Assembly: GCF_900176485.1 (NCBI RefSeq)
Contig: NZ_FWYD01000001.1
Span: forward strand, 124,001-188,000
From: Primorskyibacter flagellatus
GTDB taxonomy: Bacteria; Pseudomonadota; Alphaproteobacteria; Rhodobacterales; Rhodobacteraceae
Direction: 5' to 3'
DNA: 64,000 bases
The notes under the pieces were generated by a model that did not search any database, was not told the DNA's origin, and saw nothing but the letters and a program-made list of their open reading frames with translations. This document shows, one piece after another, positions 1 through 9,394 of the stretch. Both the position numbers and the translations under genes were made by a program. Positions within the stretch are counted from its first letter, which is position 1. Each line of letters starts with the position of its first letter.

Positions 1-141
1 ATAAAACGCTGCGGCATAGGCCACCACCACGATCACCGAGGGCAGGGGTTTGGTGAATTGCTGGCTGGCCTGAAGCGCGGTCGTGCCGATGGTTTCCGCC
101 AGAACCGCCAGAAACAGCGTGGCGTAAGTCAACAAAGACAT
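1..141 (-). CDS. SMR-family small multidrug efflux protein (5' part only)
   Basis: Only the first 47 codons lie in the window, read on the minus strand from an ATG at 141. The peptide starts MSLLTYATLFLAVLAETIGT and continues into a second hydrophobic stretch. The Glu at residue 16 inside the first membrane helix matches the essential membrane Glu of EmrE/QacE-type proton-coupled drug exporters. Family members are about 105-115 residues with four helices, so about 60 residues are missing. The exact substrate cannot be judged. Family assignment rests on the N-terminal pattern alone. Confidence 0.75.
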   Translation of the reverse strand, partial: MSLLTYATLFLAVLAETIGTTALQASQQFTKPLPSVIVVVAYAAAFY

Positions 142-535
142 AGATGGACCTTTCCTCAGAGCATGTATCGCGTGTCTTCAGATCAATCAGAGTGACTGAA
201 AACGCAAGCACATTGGGTCTGGTTGGGAGGGGCAGATGCAAAGGCGGGTCTTTTTGAAGCCATCGACCGATATGCGCTGCTGCATGGGGCAGTGTCGAAC
301 AGCCCGTCCCGTGCCGTCGCGGCGCATACTAACCCGGTTTGGGTCGTTAAGTGACATAAAAGCGATCAACCCGATGCTGTCAGGCATATTCCATCAATTT
401 GCGGCGCGTTGCAGGCATTCAGCGAATATGCGCCAGAATAACATTCGGGCAGGGGCGACAACCAGGCCAGGCAGGCTGCCAATCGCGCTGGAGACAGGTT
501 GACGCGGCCCCCGGCATGCCCCATTTGCCTCAGCT
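142..535. other. Intergenic stretch without a recognisable gene
   Basis: These 394 bases separate the divergent SMR gene and mfd. I see no convincing reading frame with a ribosome binding site, no RNA gene and no strong sigma70 promoter. It should hold the promoters for both flanking genes. Short open frames here lack family resemblance. Confidence 0.5.
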
Positions 536-3500
536 ATGGCATATCCCGATACCCCCTCGCGCGATCATATCACCATGGGTGGCGCGCCCGAAGGCTACGA
601 CGCCCGGTTGATCCTGCAAGAGCTGGAGCGCAGTTCCGCTCCTGTCCTGCATATTGCTCGCGACGACAAGCGGCTGGCGCAAATCCGCGATGCGTTGCAC
701 TTCTTCGCGCCTGCGATGCCGGTTTTCAGCTTTCCGGGATGGGATTGCCTGCCCTATGATCGGGTCTCGCCCAATGCCGACATCTCGGCAGCGCGTATGG
801 CGACACTGGCCGCGCTGGTTCACGCAATGCCGGATCGCTTCATCCTGCTGACCACGCTGAACGCCGCGTCGCAATATATCCCCGCGCGGGACGTGCTGCG
901 AGAGGCCGCCTTCACCGCACGCGTCGGCGAGCGCGTCAACGAAGAGGCACTGCGCGGCTTTCTTGTCCGCATGGGGTTTTCGCAGGCCCCCACCGTGATG
1001 GAACCCGGCGATTATGCCATCCGGGGCGGTATCATCGACATCTATCCGCCGGGTGATGGCGGGCCGGTCAGGCTCGATTTTTTCGGCGACGTGCTGGACG
1101 GCGCGCGCCGCTTTGATCCCGCCACGCAACGCACCACAGAAAAGCTCGACATGATCGAGCTTGCCCCGGTGTCCGAGGTTATCCTCGACGAGGCGGCGAT
1201 CACCCGGTTTCGGCAGAATTACCGCATCGAATTCGGCGCGGCCGGTACGGATGATCCACTATACGAGGCGGTCAGCGCGGGCCGCAAACATCAGGGCATC
1301 GAACATTGGCTGCCGTTCTTCCACGACCGGCTTGAGACCTTGTTCGACTACCTGCCAAGCGCCACGATCACGCAGGATGATCAGGTCACGCCCAGCCGGA
1401 TTGCGCGCTGGGATACGATTGCCGACCAATATGAAACCCGCCGCCTTGCGATGGGTCAGAAGAACCGCATGGGCACGGTCTACAAACCCGCGCCCCCCGG
1501 CCTGCTGTACCTGGACGAGTCCGCGTGGGAGGCAGCCACAGCCGCGCGGCGCGCGATCCAGTTCCACCCCTTGCCGCAAGCCACTGGTCCAAAGGTCGTG
1601 GATGCGGGCGGGCGTATCGGACGCAGTTTTGCCCCCGAACGCCAGCAGGAAAGCATCAGCCTGTTCGGGGCGCTGGCCGACCATATCAAGGCGAAGCTGG
1701 CCAAAGGCCCCGTGATCGTCGCCAGCTATTCAGAAGGCGCGCGCGAACGCCTGTCCGGCCTGATCGAAGACGAAGGCCTTGCCGAAACCATCCCCATCAC
1801 GGACGCCACCCGCATTGGCAAGCGTGGCCTGCATCTGGCCGTCTGGGCGCTGGAGCACGGGTTCGAGGGGCCGTGGCGGGACGGTCGGCACATCACCGTC
1901 ATTGCCGAACAGGATGTGCTGGGCGACCGTCTGATCCGCGCGCCCAAGAAACGCCGCAAGGCCGAGAATTTCCTGACCGAGGCGCAATCGCTCAGCCCCG
2001 GCGATCTGGTCGTGCATGTCGATCACGGCATCGGCCGCTATCAGGGGATGGAGGTCATCACCGCCGCCGGTGCCGCGCATGAATGCCTGTTGCTGGATTA
2101 TGCCGAAGGCGCGCGGCTTTACCTGCCGGTCGAGAATATCGAGCTTCTGTCCAGATACGGCCATGACGAAGGTCTGCTGGACCGTCTGGGCGGCGGGGCG
2201 TGGCAGGCAAAGAAGGCCAAGCTCAAGGAACGCATCCGCGAGATGGCCGACCGGCTGATCCGCATCGCGGCCGAACGGGCCTTGCGCAAGGCGCCGATCA
2301 TGGACCCGCCGCCGGGGGCGTGGGACGCTTTCGCGGCGCGCTTTCCCTATCAGGAAACCGACGATCAACTGCGCGCCATCGAAGATGTGATGGCCGACAT
2401 GCATTCCGGCCAGCCGATGGATCGGTTGATCTGCGGCGATGTCGGCTTTGGCAAGACAGAAGTGGCGATGCGTGCTGCCTTCGTCGCCGCCATGTCCGGC
2501 GTGCAGGTGGCGGTGATCGCGCCCACGACACTGCTCGCCCGGCAACATTACAAAAGCTTCGCCGACCGGTTTCGGGGCTTCCCGCTTGAGGTGCGCACCC
2601 TGTCGCGTTTTGTCAGCGCCAAGGAGGCCGCCAAAACCCGCGACGGCCTCGCGCGCGGTACTGTCGATATCGTCATCGGAACGCATGCCTTGCTGGCCAA
2701 ATCCATCCGCTTCCAGAACCTCGGGGTGCTGATCATCGACGAGGAACAGCATTTCGGCGTCTCCCACAAGGAGCGGCTGAAACAGCTGCGCTCGGACGTG
2801 CATGTCTTGACACTGACCGCGACTCCCATCCCGCGCACGCTGCAACTGTCCCTGACCGGCGTGCGGGACCTGTCCATCATCGGCACGCCCCCCGTGGACC
2901 GTCTGGCGATCCGTACCTATGTGTCGGAATTCGACCCTGTCACCATCCGCGAGGCGCTGCTGCGCGAACACTATCGTGGCGGGCAAAGCTTCTACGTCGT
3001 GCCGCGCATCTCCGATCTGCCGGAGATTGAGGATTTCCTGAAAGAACAACTGCCCGAACTCAGCTATGTGGTGGCCCATGGCCAGATGGCCGCAGGCGAG
3101 CTCGACGACCGCATGAACGCCTTCTACGACGGCAAATTCGACGTGCTTCTGGCCACGACAATCGTGGAATCCGGCCTGGACATTCCCACCGCCAACACGA
3201 TGGTCATCCACCGCGCGGATATGTTCGGCCTCTCGCAACTCTATCAAATCCGCGGCAGGGTGGGGCGGTCCAAAACCCGCGCCTATGCCTATCTCACCAC
3301 CAAGCCGCGCGCCAAATTGACCGCGACAGCCGAAAAACGCCTGCGTGTTCTGGGCAGCCTCGACACGCTGGGGGCTGGCTTCACACTCGCCAGTCAGGAT
3401 CTGGATATTCGCGGCGCGGGCAACCTGCTGGGCGAAGAACAATCCGGCCAGATGCGCGACGTCGGCTATGAGCTTTACCAATCCATGCTGGAAGAGGCGA

Positions 3501-4027
3501 TCGCCAAGATCCGCGCAGGCGAGATGGAAGGCCTGTCCGAGGCGGACGATCAATGGGCGCCACAGATCAATCTCGGCGTCCCGGTGCTGATCCCCGAGGA
3601 ATATGTCCCCGATCTCGACGTGCGCCTTGGCCTCTACCGCCGCCTCAGCAGCCTGACCACGAAGGTTGAACTCGAAGGCTTTGCCGCCGAACTCATCGAC
3701 CGTTTCGGCGCGTTGCCGAAAGAGGTCAACACGCTCCTGTTGGTGGTTCGGATCAAGGCGATGTGCAAACGCGCGGGCATTGCCAAACTTGACGGCGGCC
3801 CCAAAGGTGCCACGATCCAGTTCCACAATGATAAATTTGCCTCTCCGCAAGGGCTGGTCGAATTCATCGAGGATCAGAAAGGCCTCGCAAAGGTCCGCGA
3901 AAACAAGATCGTCGTCCGGCGGGACTGGAAGAAAAACCGCGACAAGATCCAGGGTGCCTTTGCCATTGCCCGCGATCTTGCCGAAAAAATCGCTGCCGAG
4001 AAAAAGCGCGCCAAGTCCGCCACCTGA
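536..4027 (+). CDS. mfd: Transcription-repair coupling factor Mfd
   Basis: This 1163-residue protein is an ATP-dependent DNA translocase that removes stalled RNA polymerase from lesions and recruits UvrA. The N-terminal third is the UvrB-like module. The RNA polymerase interacting domain follows around residues 480-560 (SPGDLVVHVDHGIGRYQG). The SF2 motor has a Walker A motif GDVGFGKTE near residue 634 and a DEEQHFG box near 735, with LTLTATPIPRT just after. The C-terminal TRCF domain is present. Length is normal for the family. The first ATG (536) has no clear Shine-Dalgarno sequence; an ATG at 575 in frame is an alternative, but residues before it resemble no known domain either way. Confidence 0.96.
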   Translation: MAYPDTPSRDHITMGGAPEGYDARLILQELERSSAPVLHIARDDKRLAQIRDALHFFAPAMPVFSFPGWDCLPYDRVSPNADISAARMATLAALVHAMPDRFILLTTLNAASQYIPARDVLREAAFTARVGERVNEEALRGFLVRMGFSQAPTVMEPGDYAIRGGIIDIYPPGDGGPVRLDFFGDVLDGARRFDPATQRTTEKLDMIELAPVSEVILDEAAITRFRQNYRIEFGAAGTDDPLYEAVSAGRKHQGIEHWLPFFHDRLETLFDYLPSATITQDDQVTPSRIARWDTIADQYETRRLAMGQKNRMGTVYKPAPPGLLYLDESAWEAATAARRAIQFHPLPQATGPKVVDAGGRIGRSFAPERQQESISLFGALADHIKAKLAKGPVIVASYSEGARERLSGLIEDEGLAETIPITDATRIGKRGLHLAVWALEHGFEGPWRDGRHITVIAEQDVLGDRLIRAPKKRRKAENFLTEAQSLSPGDLVVHVDHGIGRYQGMEVITAAGAAHECLLLDYAEGARLYLPVENIELLSRYGHDEGLLDRLGGGAWQAKKAKLKERIREMADRLIRIAAERALRKAPIMDPPPGAWDAFAARFPYQETDDQLRAIEDVMADMHSGQPMDRLICGDVGFGKTEVAMRAAFVAAMSGVQVAVIAPTTLLARQHYKSFADRFRGFPLEVRTLSRFVSAKEAAKTRDGLARGTVDIVIGTHALLAKSIRFQNLGVLIIDEEQHFGVSHKERLKQLRSDVHVLTLTATPIPRTLQLSLTGVRDLSIIGTPPVDRLAIRTYVSEFDPVTIREALLREHYRGGQSFYVVPRISDLPEIEDFLKEQLPELSYVVAHGQMAAGELDDRMNAFYDGKFDVLLATTIVESGLDIPTANTMVIHRADMFGLSQLYQIRGRVGRSKTRAYAYLTTKPRAKLTATAEKRLRVLGSLDTLGAGFTLASQDLDIRGAGNLLGEEQSGQMRDVGYELYQSMLEEAIAKIRAGEMEGLSEADDQWAPQINLGVPVLIPEEYVPDLDVRLGLYRRLSSLTTKVELEGFAAELIDRFGALPKEVNTLLLVVRIKAMCKRAGIAKLDGGPKGATIQFHNDKFASPQGLVEFIEDQKGLAKVRENKIVVRRDWKKNRDKIQGAFAIARDLAEKIAAEKKRAKSAT

Positions 4028-4036
4028 CCCTGATCA

Positions 4037-4098
4037 CTTCTTCTTGGCAAAAATACTCCGGGGGAGGCTGGCATAAGCCAGACGGGGGCGCGCCCCCA
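4037..4098 (-). repeat. Dispersed palindromic intergenic repeat, full copy
   Basis: Between mfd and icd lies a compound element. A core (4037-4058) reads GAGTATTT...CCAAGAAGAAG on the minus strand and recurs with one mismatch at 21616-21637 and with three mismatches at 44924-44945. It is joined to a small stem CTGGC-ATAA-GCCAG and the perfect palindrome GGGGGCGCGCCCCC (4084-4097). Such core-plus-GC-palindrome units resemble REP-like elements. Whether it is mobile or acts as a terminator is unknown. Confidence 0.6.
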
Positions 4099-4107
4099 TC
4101 TGCGTGT

Positions 4108-4145
4108 ACGCAAAAATGAACCCTGCGCGCCCGTATGGGCGCACA
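4108..4145 (-). terminator. Possible terminator of icd
   Basis: On the minus strand, 15 bases after the icd stop, TGTGCGCCC pairs with GGGCGCGCA across a four-base loop. A run of five T follows only after a six-base gap, so termination efficiency is uncertain. Confidence 0.4.
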
Positions 4146-4159
4146 GTCAAGGAACAACT

Positions 4160-5374
4160 TTATCCCGCAAGCGCCTTGTTCAGGTTCTCTTCGATCTTTT
4201 CCAGAAAGCCCATCGTGGTCAACCAGCCTTGATCCGGGCCGACAAGCAGCGCCAGATCTTTTGTCATATGCCCGGCCTCGACAGTCTCGATGATCACACG
4301 CTCCAGCGTTTCAGCGAAGCCCTTGAGCGCTTCGTTCCCGTCCAGTTTGGCGCGGTGCTTCAAGCCGCCTGTCCACGCGTATATCGACGCGATGGAGTTG
4401 GTCGAGGTCTGCTCGCCTTTCTGGTGCTGGCGGTAGTGCCGCGTGACCGTGCCATGCGCGGCTTCGGATTCCACGACCTTTCCATCCGGTGTCATCAGGA
4501 TCGACGTCATCAGCCCCAGCGAGCCAAAACCCTGCGCGACCGTATCTGACTGAACGTCGCCGTCATAGTTCTTGCAGGCCCAGACATAGCCGCCCGACCA
4601 TTTCAGCGAGCTGGCGACCATATCGTCAATCAACCGGTGTTCGTACCAGATCTTCTTTTCCTCGAACGCCTCTTTGAATTCGGCCTCATAGACCTCTTCA
4701 AAGATGTCCTTGAACCGTCCGTCATAGGCTTTCAGGATCGTGTTCTTGGTCGACAGATACACGGGCCAGCCAAGGTTCAGACCATAATTCAGCGACGCAC
4801 GCGCAAAGTCATAGATCGACTTGTCGAGGTTATACATGCCCATGACGACGCCACTGTCGGGCGCGTCAAACACCTCGCGTTCGATCACTTCGCCATCGGC
4901 ACCTTCGAATTTCAGCGTGATCTTGCCCGCACCCGGAAAGCGGAAATCCGTGGCCTTGTACTGGTCGCCGTAAGCGTGACGTCCAACCACGATGGGCTTG
5001 GTCCAGCCCGGCACCAGCCGCGGCACGTTCTTGCAGATAATCGGTTGGCGAAAGATCACCCCGCCCAGGATGTTGCGGATCGTGCCATTGGGGCTGCGCC
5101 ACATCTTTTTCAGGCCAAATTCCTCGACCCGTGCCTCGTCCGGCGTGATGGTGGCGCATTTCACGCCAACGCCGACTTCCTTGATCTTTTGTGCGGCGTC
5201 CACGGTGATCTGGTCATCGGTGCGGTCCCGCTCTTCCATGCCCAGATCGTAATACAGCAGGTCGATGTCCAGATATGGCAGGATCAGCTTTTGCTTGATG
5301 AAATCCCAGATGATCCGGGTCATCTCGTCGCCGTCAAGCTCGACAATCGGGTTCTGCACCTTGATCTTTGACAT
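4160..5374 (-). CDS. icd: NADP-dependent isocitrate dehydrogenase
   Basis: The 404-residue enzyme oxidises isocitrate to 2-oxoglutarate with NADP in the TCA cycle. It belongs to the dimeric class shared by alphaproteobacteria and eukaryotes rather than the E. coli Icd class: the start [20 protein letters not shown], the [17 protein letters not shown] region and [17 protein letters not shown] are typical, and length matches. The start at 5374 is chosen because AAAGAGG lies just upstream; the open frame extends 23 codons further without family similarity. It is a single gene, convergent with mfd. Confidence 0.96.
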   Translation of the reverse strand: MSKIKVQNPIVELDGDEMTRIIWDFIKQKLILPYLDIDLLYYDLGMEERDRTDDQITVDAAQKIKEVGVGVKCATITPDEARVEEFGLKKMWRSPNGTIRNILGGVIFRQPIICKNVPRLVPGWTKPIVVGRHAYGDQYKATDFRFPGAGKITLKFEGADGEVIEREVFDAPDSGVVMGMYNLDKSIYDFARASLNYGLNLGWPVYLSTKNTILKAYDGRFKDIFEEVYEAEFKEAFEEKKIWYEHRLIDDMVASSLKWSGGYVWACKNYDGDVQSDTVAQGFGSLGLMTSILMTPDGKVVESEAAHGTVTRHYRQHQKGEQTSTNSIASIYAWTGGLKHRAKLDGNEALKGFAETLERVIIETVEAGHMTKDLALLVGPDQGWLTTMGFLEKIEENLNKALAG

Positions 5375-5497
5375 TGGGGCCTCTTTCGCGCTGGCTGACT
5401 GGTAAACCTGCCCGATCCCTACCGCATGCGCGTGCAGCGGCAAAGACCTGCTTTCCGCAATGCGGTTTTTTGCGCGGGTGCGTCCGAAAAACGCGCG

Positions 5498-6706
5498 TTA
5501 AGCGGGCAGACCACGTTCGACGCGGCGCATGTGCAACATGATGACCAGCGAAGCCAGTGCCATCGCGCAAACACCCAGGGCGAGCGGCAGGGTGGTGCCG
5601 TCGAACATCAAGCCCAGCGGGATCGCCAGTGCGACAGAGAACACAGTTGAAACCGCGCCGATCACACTGGCAGCCGTACCCGCGATATGGCCCATGGGCT
5701 CCATCGCCAAGGCGTTGAGGTTGCCCAAGGTCATGCCTGCCTGAAAGAACACCGAAATCTGCCAGATCACGAAAGCAGCGAACCCCAGATTGCCCGGCAG
5801 ATCAGCCATGCTCAGCAGCACCATGGCACCGGACAACCCGACCTGAGCCGCCAGTGTCACCGTCACCAGAAACCGCATTCCCAGACGTCCGACCAGCGCT
5901 GCATTCAACAGGCTGCCCGTCCCTGCCAATACCGCGACGATCCCAAACCAGAACGGAAATTCCGCGCCCCGCCCAAAGGTGATGTCATAGATCTGCTGGA
6001 CCGACGACAGCATTGAAAACAGCATCCCGAAACACAGGGTCTGCACGACAATGGACAGCCGCACGGTGGGGTGCATCGCCAATTCCGTCAGCGCCTGTTT
6101 CAAGGCCGAAAGACGCATCGGTCGCCGCTCCTCGACGGGCAGGGTTTCCGGCAGGCGCAGGGCCAGCCACAGGCAGGCAAGCCCCATGAACACCACAAAT
6201 GCCACAAAGATCGCCCGCCAGCCGGAATGCGCGATAAGGAACGCGCCCATCAGGGGGGCGAGGGCCGGCACCAATGTGAACACCATCATGATGAAGGACA
6301 TGATCTTGGCCATCCCGCGCCCGGCATATAAATCGCGGATGATTGCCAGTGTCACGATGCGCGGTCCGGCGGCACCCAAGCCTTGTACCAGGCGCGCCGC
6401 CAGCATCAGTTCCAGCGAATGCGCGGCCCAGGCCACAGCGGATGCCAGAACGTAGACAACGGCCCCGATCATCAGCACGGGTTTGCGCCCGTACCGGTCC
6501 GACAGCATCCCCGTGACAAGCGTTCCAAGCCCCATGCCCAGCACAAATGTCGTCAGGATCAACTGCGCGCGATTTTCGAAACCGGGGCTAAGCTCTGTTC
6601 CGATTTCGGGCAGGGCGGGCAGCATTGCATCGATTGAGAACGCAATGGTGGATACCATCATTGCCATCAACGCAACGAACTCAAACTGTGAAAGGCGGTG
6701 TGGCAT
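5498..6706 (-). CDS. MFS exporter, Bcr/CflA type (copy 1)
   Basis: A 402-residue integral membrane protein with about twelve hydrophobic segments. The loop-2 motif GMLSDRYGRKPVLM is the signature of major facilitator drug/proton antiporters, and SIDAMLPALPEIGTEL near residues 24-40 is typical of the Bcr/CflA branch (bicyclomycin, sulfonamide or chloramphenicol-like exporters). The true substrate is not predictable. A paralogue of similar length lies at 11438-12622 on the other strand. Its upstream region contains an operator-like palindrome. Confidence 0.88.
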   Translation of the reverse strand: MPHRLSQFEFVALMAMMVSTIAFSIDAMLPALPEIGTELSPGFENRAQLILTTFVLGMGLGTLVTGMLSDRYGRKPVLMIGAVVYVLASAVAWAAHSLELMLAARLVQGLGAAGPRIVTLAIIRDLYAGRGMAKIMSFIMMVFTLVPALAPLMGAFLIAHSGWRAIFVAFVVFMGLACLWLALRLPETLPVEERRPMRLSALKQALTELAMHPTVRLSIVVQTLCFGMLFSMLSSVQQIYDITFGRGAEFPFWFGIVAVLAGTGSLLNAALVGRLGMRFLVTVTLAAQVGLSGAMVLLSMADLPGNLGFAAFVIWQISVFFQAGMTLGNLNALAMEPMGHIAGTAASVIGAVSTVFSVALAIPLGLMFDGTTLPLALGVCAMALASLVIMLHMRRVERGLPA

Positions 6707-7023
6707 GGCGCAGTCCTGATTTCAGTGCAATGCGCCTCGGACCTGCCGTGACAGGGAGGGCGCATTCAGCCTGCCTATGCCCATTTTTTAGCCTTGACCA
6801 GTGCAATACCTGTCAAAAATAGCACATGGCCTGTCCGCCTTCTCACAAGCGGTGTTGTCGCGAGAGTCGCGTGTCAGTGATATTTACAGCAAACGTATTT
6901 CAAGATCCTGTTCACAAGGCTGCGTCTGCGGGTTGGGCAGGGTCATCTTCGGACGATGCCGCCGGGCCGATACCTGGCCGGCTTCCACCGAAAATGCAGT
7001 TGTTCAGGGGATATGTCGGTGAT
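6707..7023. other. Intergenic region upstream of MFS copy 1
   Basis: These 317 bases lie between the MFS gene start and the 3' end of the LOG-family gene. They carry the candidate operator at 6794-6816. I see no gene or RNA in the rest. Confidence 0.5.
6794..6816. promoter_or_regulatory. Operator-like palindrome overlapping a -35-like sequence
   Basis: An interrupted palindrome TTGAC-n2-GT-n5-AC-n2-GTCAA lies about 90 bases upstream of MFS copy 1. On the minus strand its first half reads TTGACA, a perfect -35 hexamer, with a weak -10 candidate (GGCTAA) 17 bases on. A repressor bound here would block the promoter. The regulator is not encoded next door and I cannot name its family. Confidence 0.4.
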
Positions 7024-7611
7024 TCATCCGCGCGTCTGCGCCAGCGCGTCAGGGCACAGGGCGTCGCGCAGCGTCTGTGTCACGTCGCGTGCAGACGTGG
7101 CGCTGGTAACGAACGCCGCCAAGGACGCGTCGGCAAAGCCGCGCGCGATCACATGATCCAGCAACGCTTGCAGCGGGTCCCAGTAGCCGTTCACGTTCAG
7201 CAGGACGATCGGTTTTGCGTGCAGGCCCAACTGGCGCCATGTCAGCACCTCGAAAAATTCATCCAGCGATCCTGCACCGCCGGGCATGACCACGATTGCG
7301 TCGGCGTTCATCACCATGACCTTCTTGCGTTCATGCATTGTCTCGGTAACGATAAAGCGGGTCAGATCAACCTTGCCGACCTCGGCGCGCAGCAGATGCT
7401 CGGGGATCACACCAAACGTGTCGCCGCCTGCCGCTTGCGCCGCGCGCGCCACGACGCCCATCAGCCCGACATCGCCCGCGCCGTAAACCAGCCGCCAGCC
7501 CTCGGCCGCCAGCGCGGTGCCCAGATTCTCCGCCTCGTCGTGAAAGGCGGGGTCGTCGCCGCTGCGAGAACCGCAATAGACACAGACGGACCGGGTGGAC
7601 GACTTGGCCAT
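7024..7611 (-). CDS. LOG-family (TIGR00730) nucleotide 5'-monophosphate phosphoribohydrolase
   Basis: The 195-residue protein is a Rossmann-like enzyme that cleaves the N-glycosidic bond of nucleoside 5'-monophosphates; plant homologues activate cytokinins and bacterial ones act on AMP. VCVYCGSRSGDDPAF at the N-terminus and the PGGAGSLDEFFEVLTW motif (the PGGxGTxxE signature, with Ser for Thr) support this. The ATG at 7611 follows GGAG by nine bases; an upstream TTG at 7638 is less likely. It is divergent from the LysM gene. The physiological substrate is not shown by sequence. Confidence 0.88.
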   Translation of the reverse strand: MAKSSTRSVCVYCGSRSGDDPAFHDEAENLGTALAAEGWRLVYGAGDVGLMGVVARAAQAAGGDTFGVIPEHLLRAEVGKVDLTRFIVTETMHERKKVMVMNADAIVVMPGGAGSLDEFFEVLTWRQLGLHAKPIVLLNVNGYWDPLQALLDHVIARGFADASLAAFVTSATSARDVTQTLRDALCPDALAQTRG

Positions 7612-7744
7612 GTGGGCGTGCTCCGATAGGTTTTCCAAAGTTTTGATTCCTGATAGCCTTGTTGATATATACTCTCAACCGGGCAGGTGTCTTTCTGGCA
7701 TACTGTCGTCATTTATCCGGTCTCCGGGCACGAAAAGGATCGCC

Positions 7745-9289
7745 ATGAACAAGGTGGCCGGCATGACGCTTGGTGGCGTCGCTGCAATCGGCGGGACAGG
7801 CACCGCTGCCATTCTCGCCTTGGTGTTCTTTTCTGGGGACAGGCCTGCATCGTCGCCGGTTGACATGCCCGTCGCAGAAACATCGCAGGCAGAAACGTCG
7901 AAGGCACCGCAGAAGGCCAGAGCTGCGGATGCGCCGACGGCAGATGATCCGGTCGCGCCGCAGGCGGGGGCAGAGCCGCAAACGCCGCCCGGTTTCGATA
8001 TCGTCCGGGTGGACCCGGACGGGGCGGCGCTGATTGCCGGGACCGCAACGGCCGGGGCGGGAGTGCTTGTACTGCTCGACGGGCAAGAAAAAGACAATGT
8101 CGAAGCTGACGGCACGGGACGCTTCGTCAGTTTTCTGTCCTTGCCACCGAACGATCTGCCACGCGTGCTGAGCCTTCGACTGGTGACCAGGGATGGCACA
8201 GTCGACTCCGAAGACCGGGTCATCATTGCGCCAAGATCTGTCGCGCCCCCCGAAGATCTCGCGTCGGTGGAACCGGCGCGGCGAAAGGCTGAAGTGTCGG
8301 GCGCAAAGGTGCCGCAGCCCGGCACCGGGCCGAACGGCGCGGTCGCCTCGCCGAAGCAGAAGACCCAAACGCCAGAGCAATCTGCCGCCGACATTCCCGC
8401 CCCTCCCGATACCCACGAAATGCCCGACGACATGGCCAGGACAACGGCGCGCGCCGGGATGAATGCGGCAACCGACCCGACAGCAATCGCGCAGGACGAG
8501 CAAGAAACCGGGCTGACGATGGCCGGCGCATCAGGGGACAGTATTGCTGTTGAGGCTCCCGCGACAGGCAGGACCAATCGTCCCGCATCAACAACTCTCA
8601 GGTCAAGTGACGCGATCGGCGTGTCAGGCAGGATAAGCCCGACGGAAACCCAACCGGACGCGCTGGCGCGGACCGCCGTGAGCGTGCCACAGCCTGATAC
8701 GGTGCCTGCGCCGACACCACAGGCCCCGACGGTGATCCTGGCCAACCGCGAAGGCCTGCGCGTGCTACAGACCCCATCGGACGGCGCGATGCAGGCCGTG
8801 GCACTGGATGCGATCACCTATTCCGAGGCCGGCGATGTGGCGCTGTCGGGGCGCGGCTCAGCGCAGGGGTTTGTCCGGGTCTATCTTGACAACACCTTCG
8901 TCACCACCTCGCGGATCGCACAGAATGGCAACTGGCGGGCAGAGCTTCCGGATGTCGATAGCGGCGTCTACACGCTGCGCATCGACGAGGTCGATGACGA
9001 CGGCACCGTGATCAGTCGCGTGGAAAGCCCGTTCAAGCGCGAGTCGCCTGCATCCCTGGCGGCAGGGTTGGGAACCGGCGCACAACAGGTGCAGGCGCTG
9101 ACGGTGCAGCCCGGCGATACGCTCTGGGCGATTGCGAATGACCGTTATGGCGACGGCTTTCTCTATGTCCGCGTGTTCCGCGCCAATGCCGACCGCATCC
9201 GCAATCCCGACCTGATCTATCCCGGTCAGATCTTTGCCTTGCCGGATGACGATACCGGCGATGCCGGCAGTACCGCAACGCCCGAATAA
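7745..9289 (+). CDS. Membrane-anchored Ig-like/LysM domain protein
   Basis: This 514-residue protein has one N-terminal membrane segment (about residues 5-30), a long Pro/Ala/Thr-rich low-complexity linker, two Ig-like beta domains (about 80-165 and 350-430) and a C-terminal LysM domain (about 452-505, LTVQPGDTLWAIANDRYGDG). LysM binds peptidoglycan, so the protein probably spans from inner membrane to murein. This architecture is common in Rhodobacterales, but I know no defined function. The start at 7745 follows AAGGA; an open frame 50 codons longer has no SD. Confidence 0.82.
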   Translation: MNKVAGMTLGGVAAIGGTGTAAILALVFFSGDRPASSPVDMPVAETSQAETSKAPQKARAADAPTADDPVAPQAGAEPQTPPGFDIVRVDPDGAALIAGTATAGAGVLVLLDGQEKDNVEADGTGRFVSFLSLPPNDLPRVLSLRLVTRDGTVDSEDRVIIAPRSVAPPEDLASVEPARRKAEVSGAKVPQPGTGPNGAVASPKQKTQTPEQSAADIPAPPDTHEMPDDMARTTARAGMNAATDPTAIAQDEQETGLTMAGASGDSIAVEAPATGRTNRPASTTLRSSDAIGVSGRISPTETQPDALARTAVSVPQPDTVPAPTPQAPTVILANREGLRVLQTPSDGAMQAVALDAITYSEAGDVALSGRGSAQGFVRVYLDNTFVTTSRIAQNGNWRAELPDVDSGVYTLRIDEVDDDGTVISRVESPFKRESPASLAAGLGTGAQQVQALTVQPGDTLWAIANDRYGDGFLYVRVFRANADRIRNPDLIYPGQIFALPDDDTGDAGSTATPE

Positions 9290-9394
9290 CCTGCCACACC
9301 TGCCTGCGCACAGGGGCTGCGCAGGCAGGTGTGGCACTGGTCTTTCCGCATTGCACAGACTATCTCGGCAGTCTTGAAGCAGAAAGACGTCCCC

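Noticed and set aside
142-535. Several overlapping short frames before mfd
   Set aside because: None has an SD, a signal peptide or plausible composition.
1730-3850. 706-codon open frame on the minus strand under mfd
   Set aside because: Mirror frame of a GC-rich essential gene; low-complexity His/Gln/Ala-rich protein without domains.
7675-8817. Ser/Ala-rich 380-codon frame opposite the LysM gene
   Set aside because: Mirrors the low-complexity linker; no signal or domain, and the sense gene has a LysM domain.
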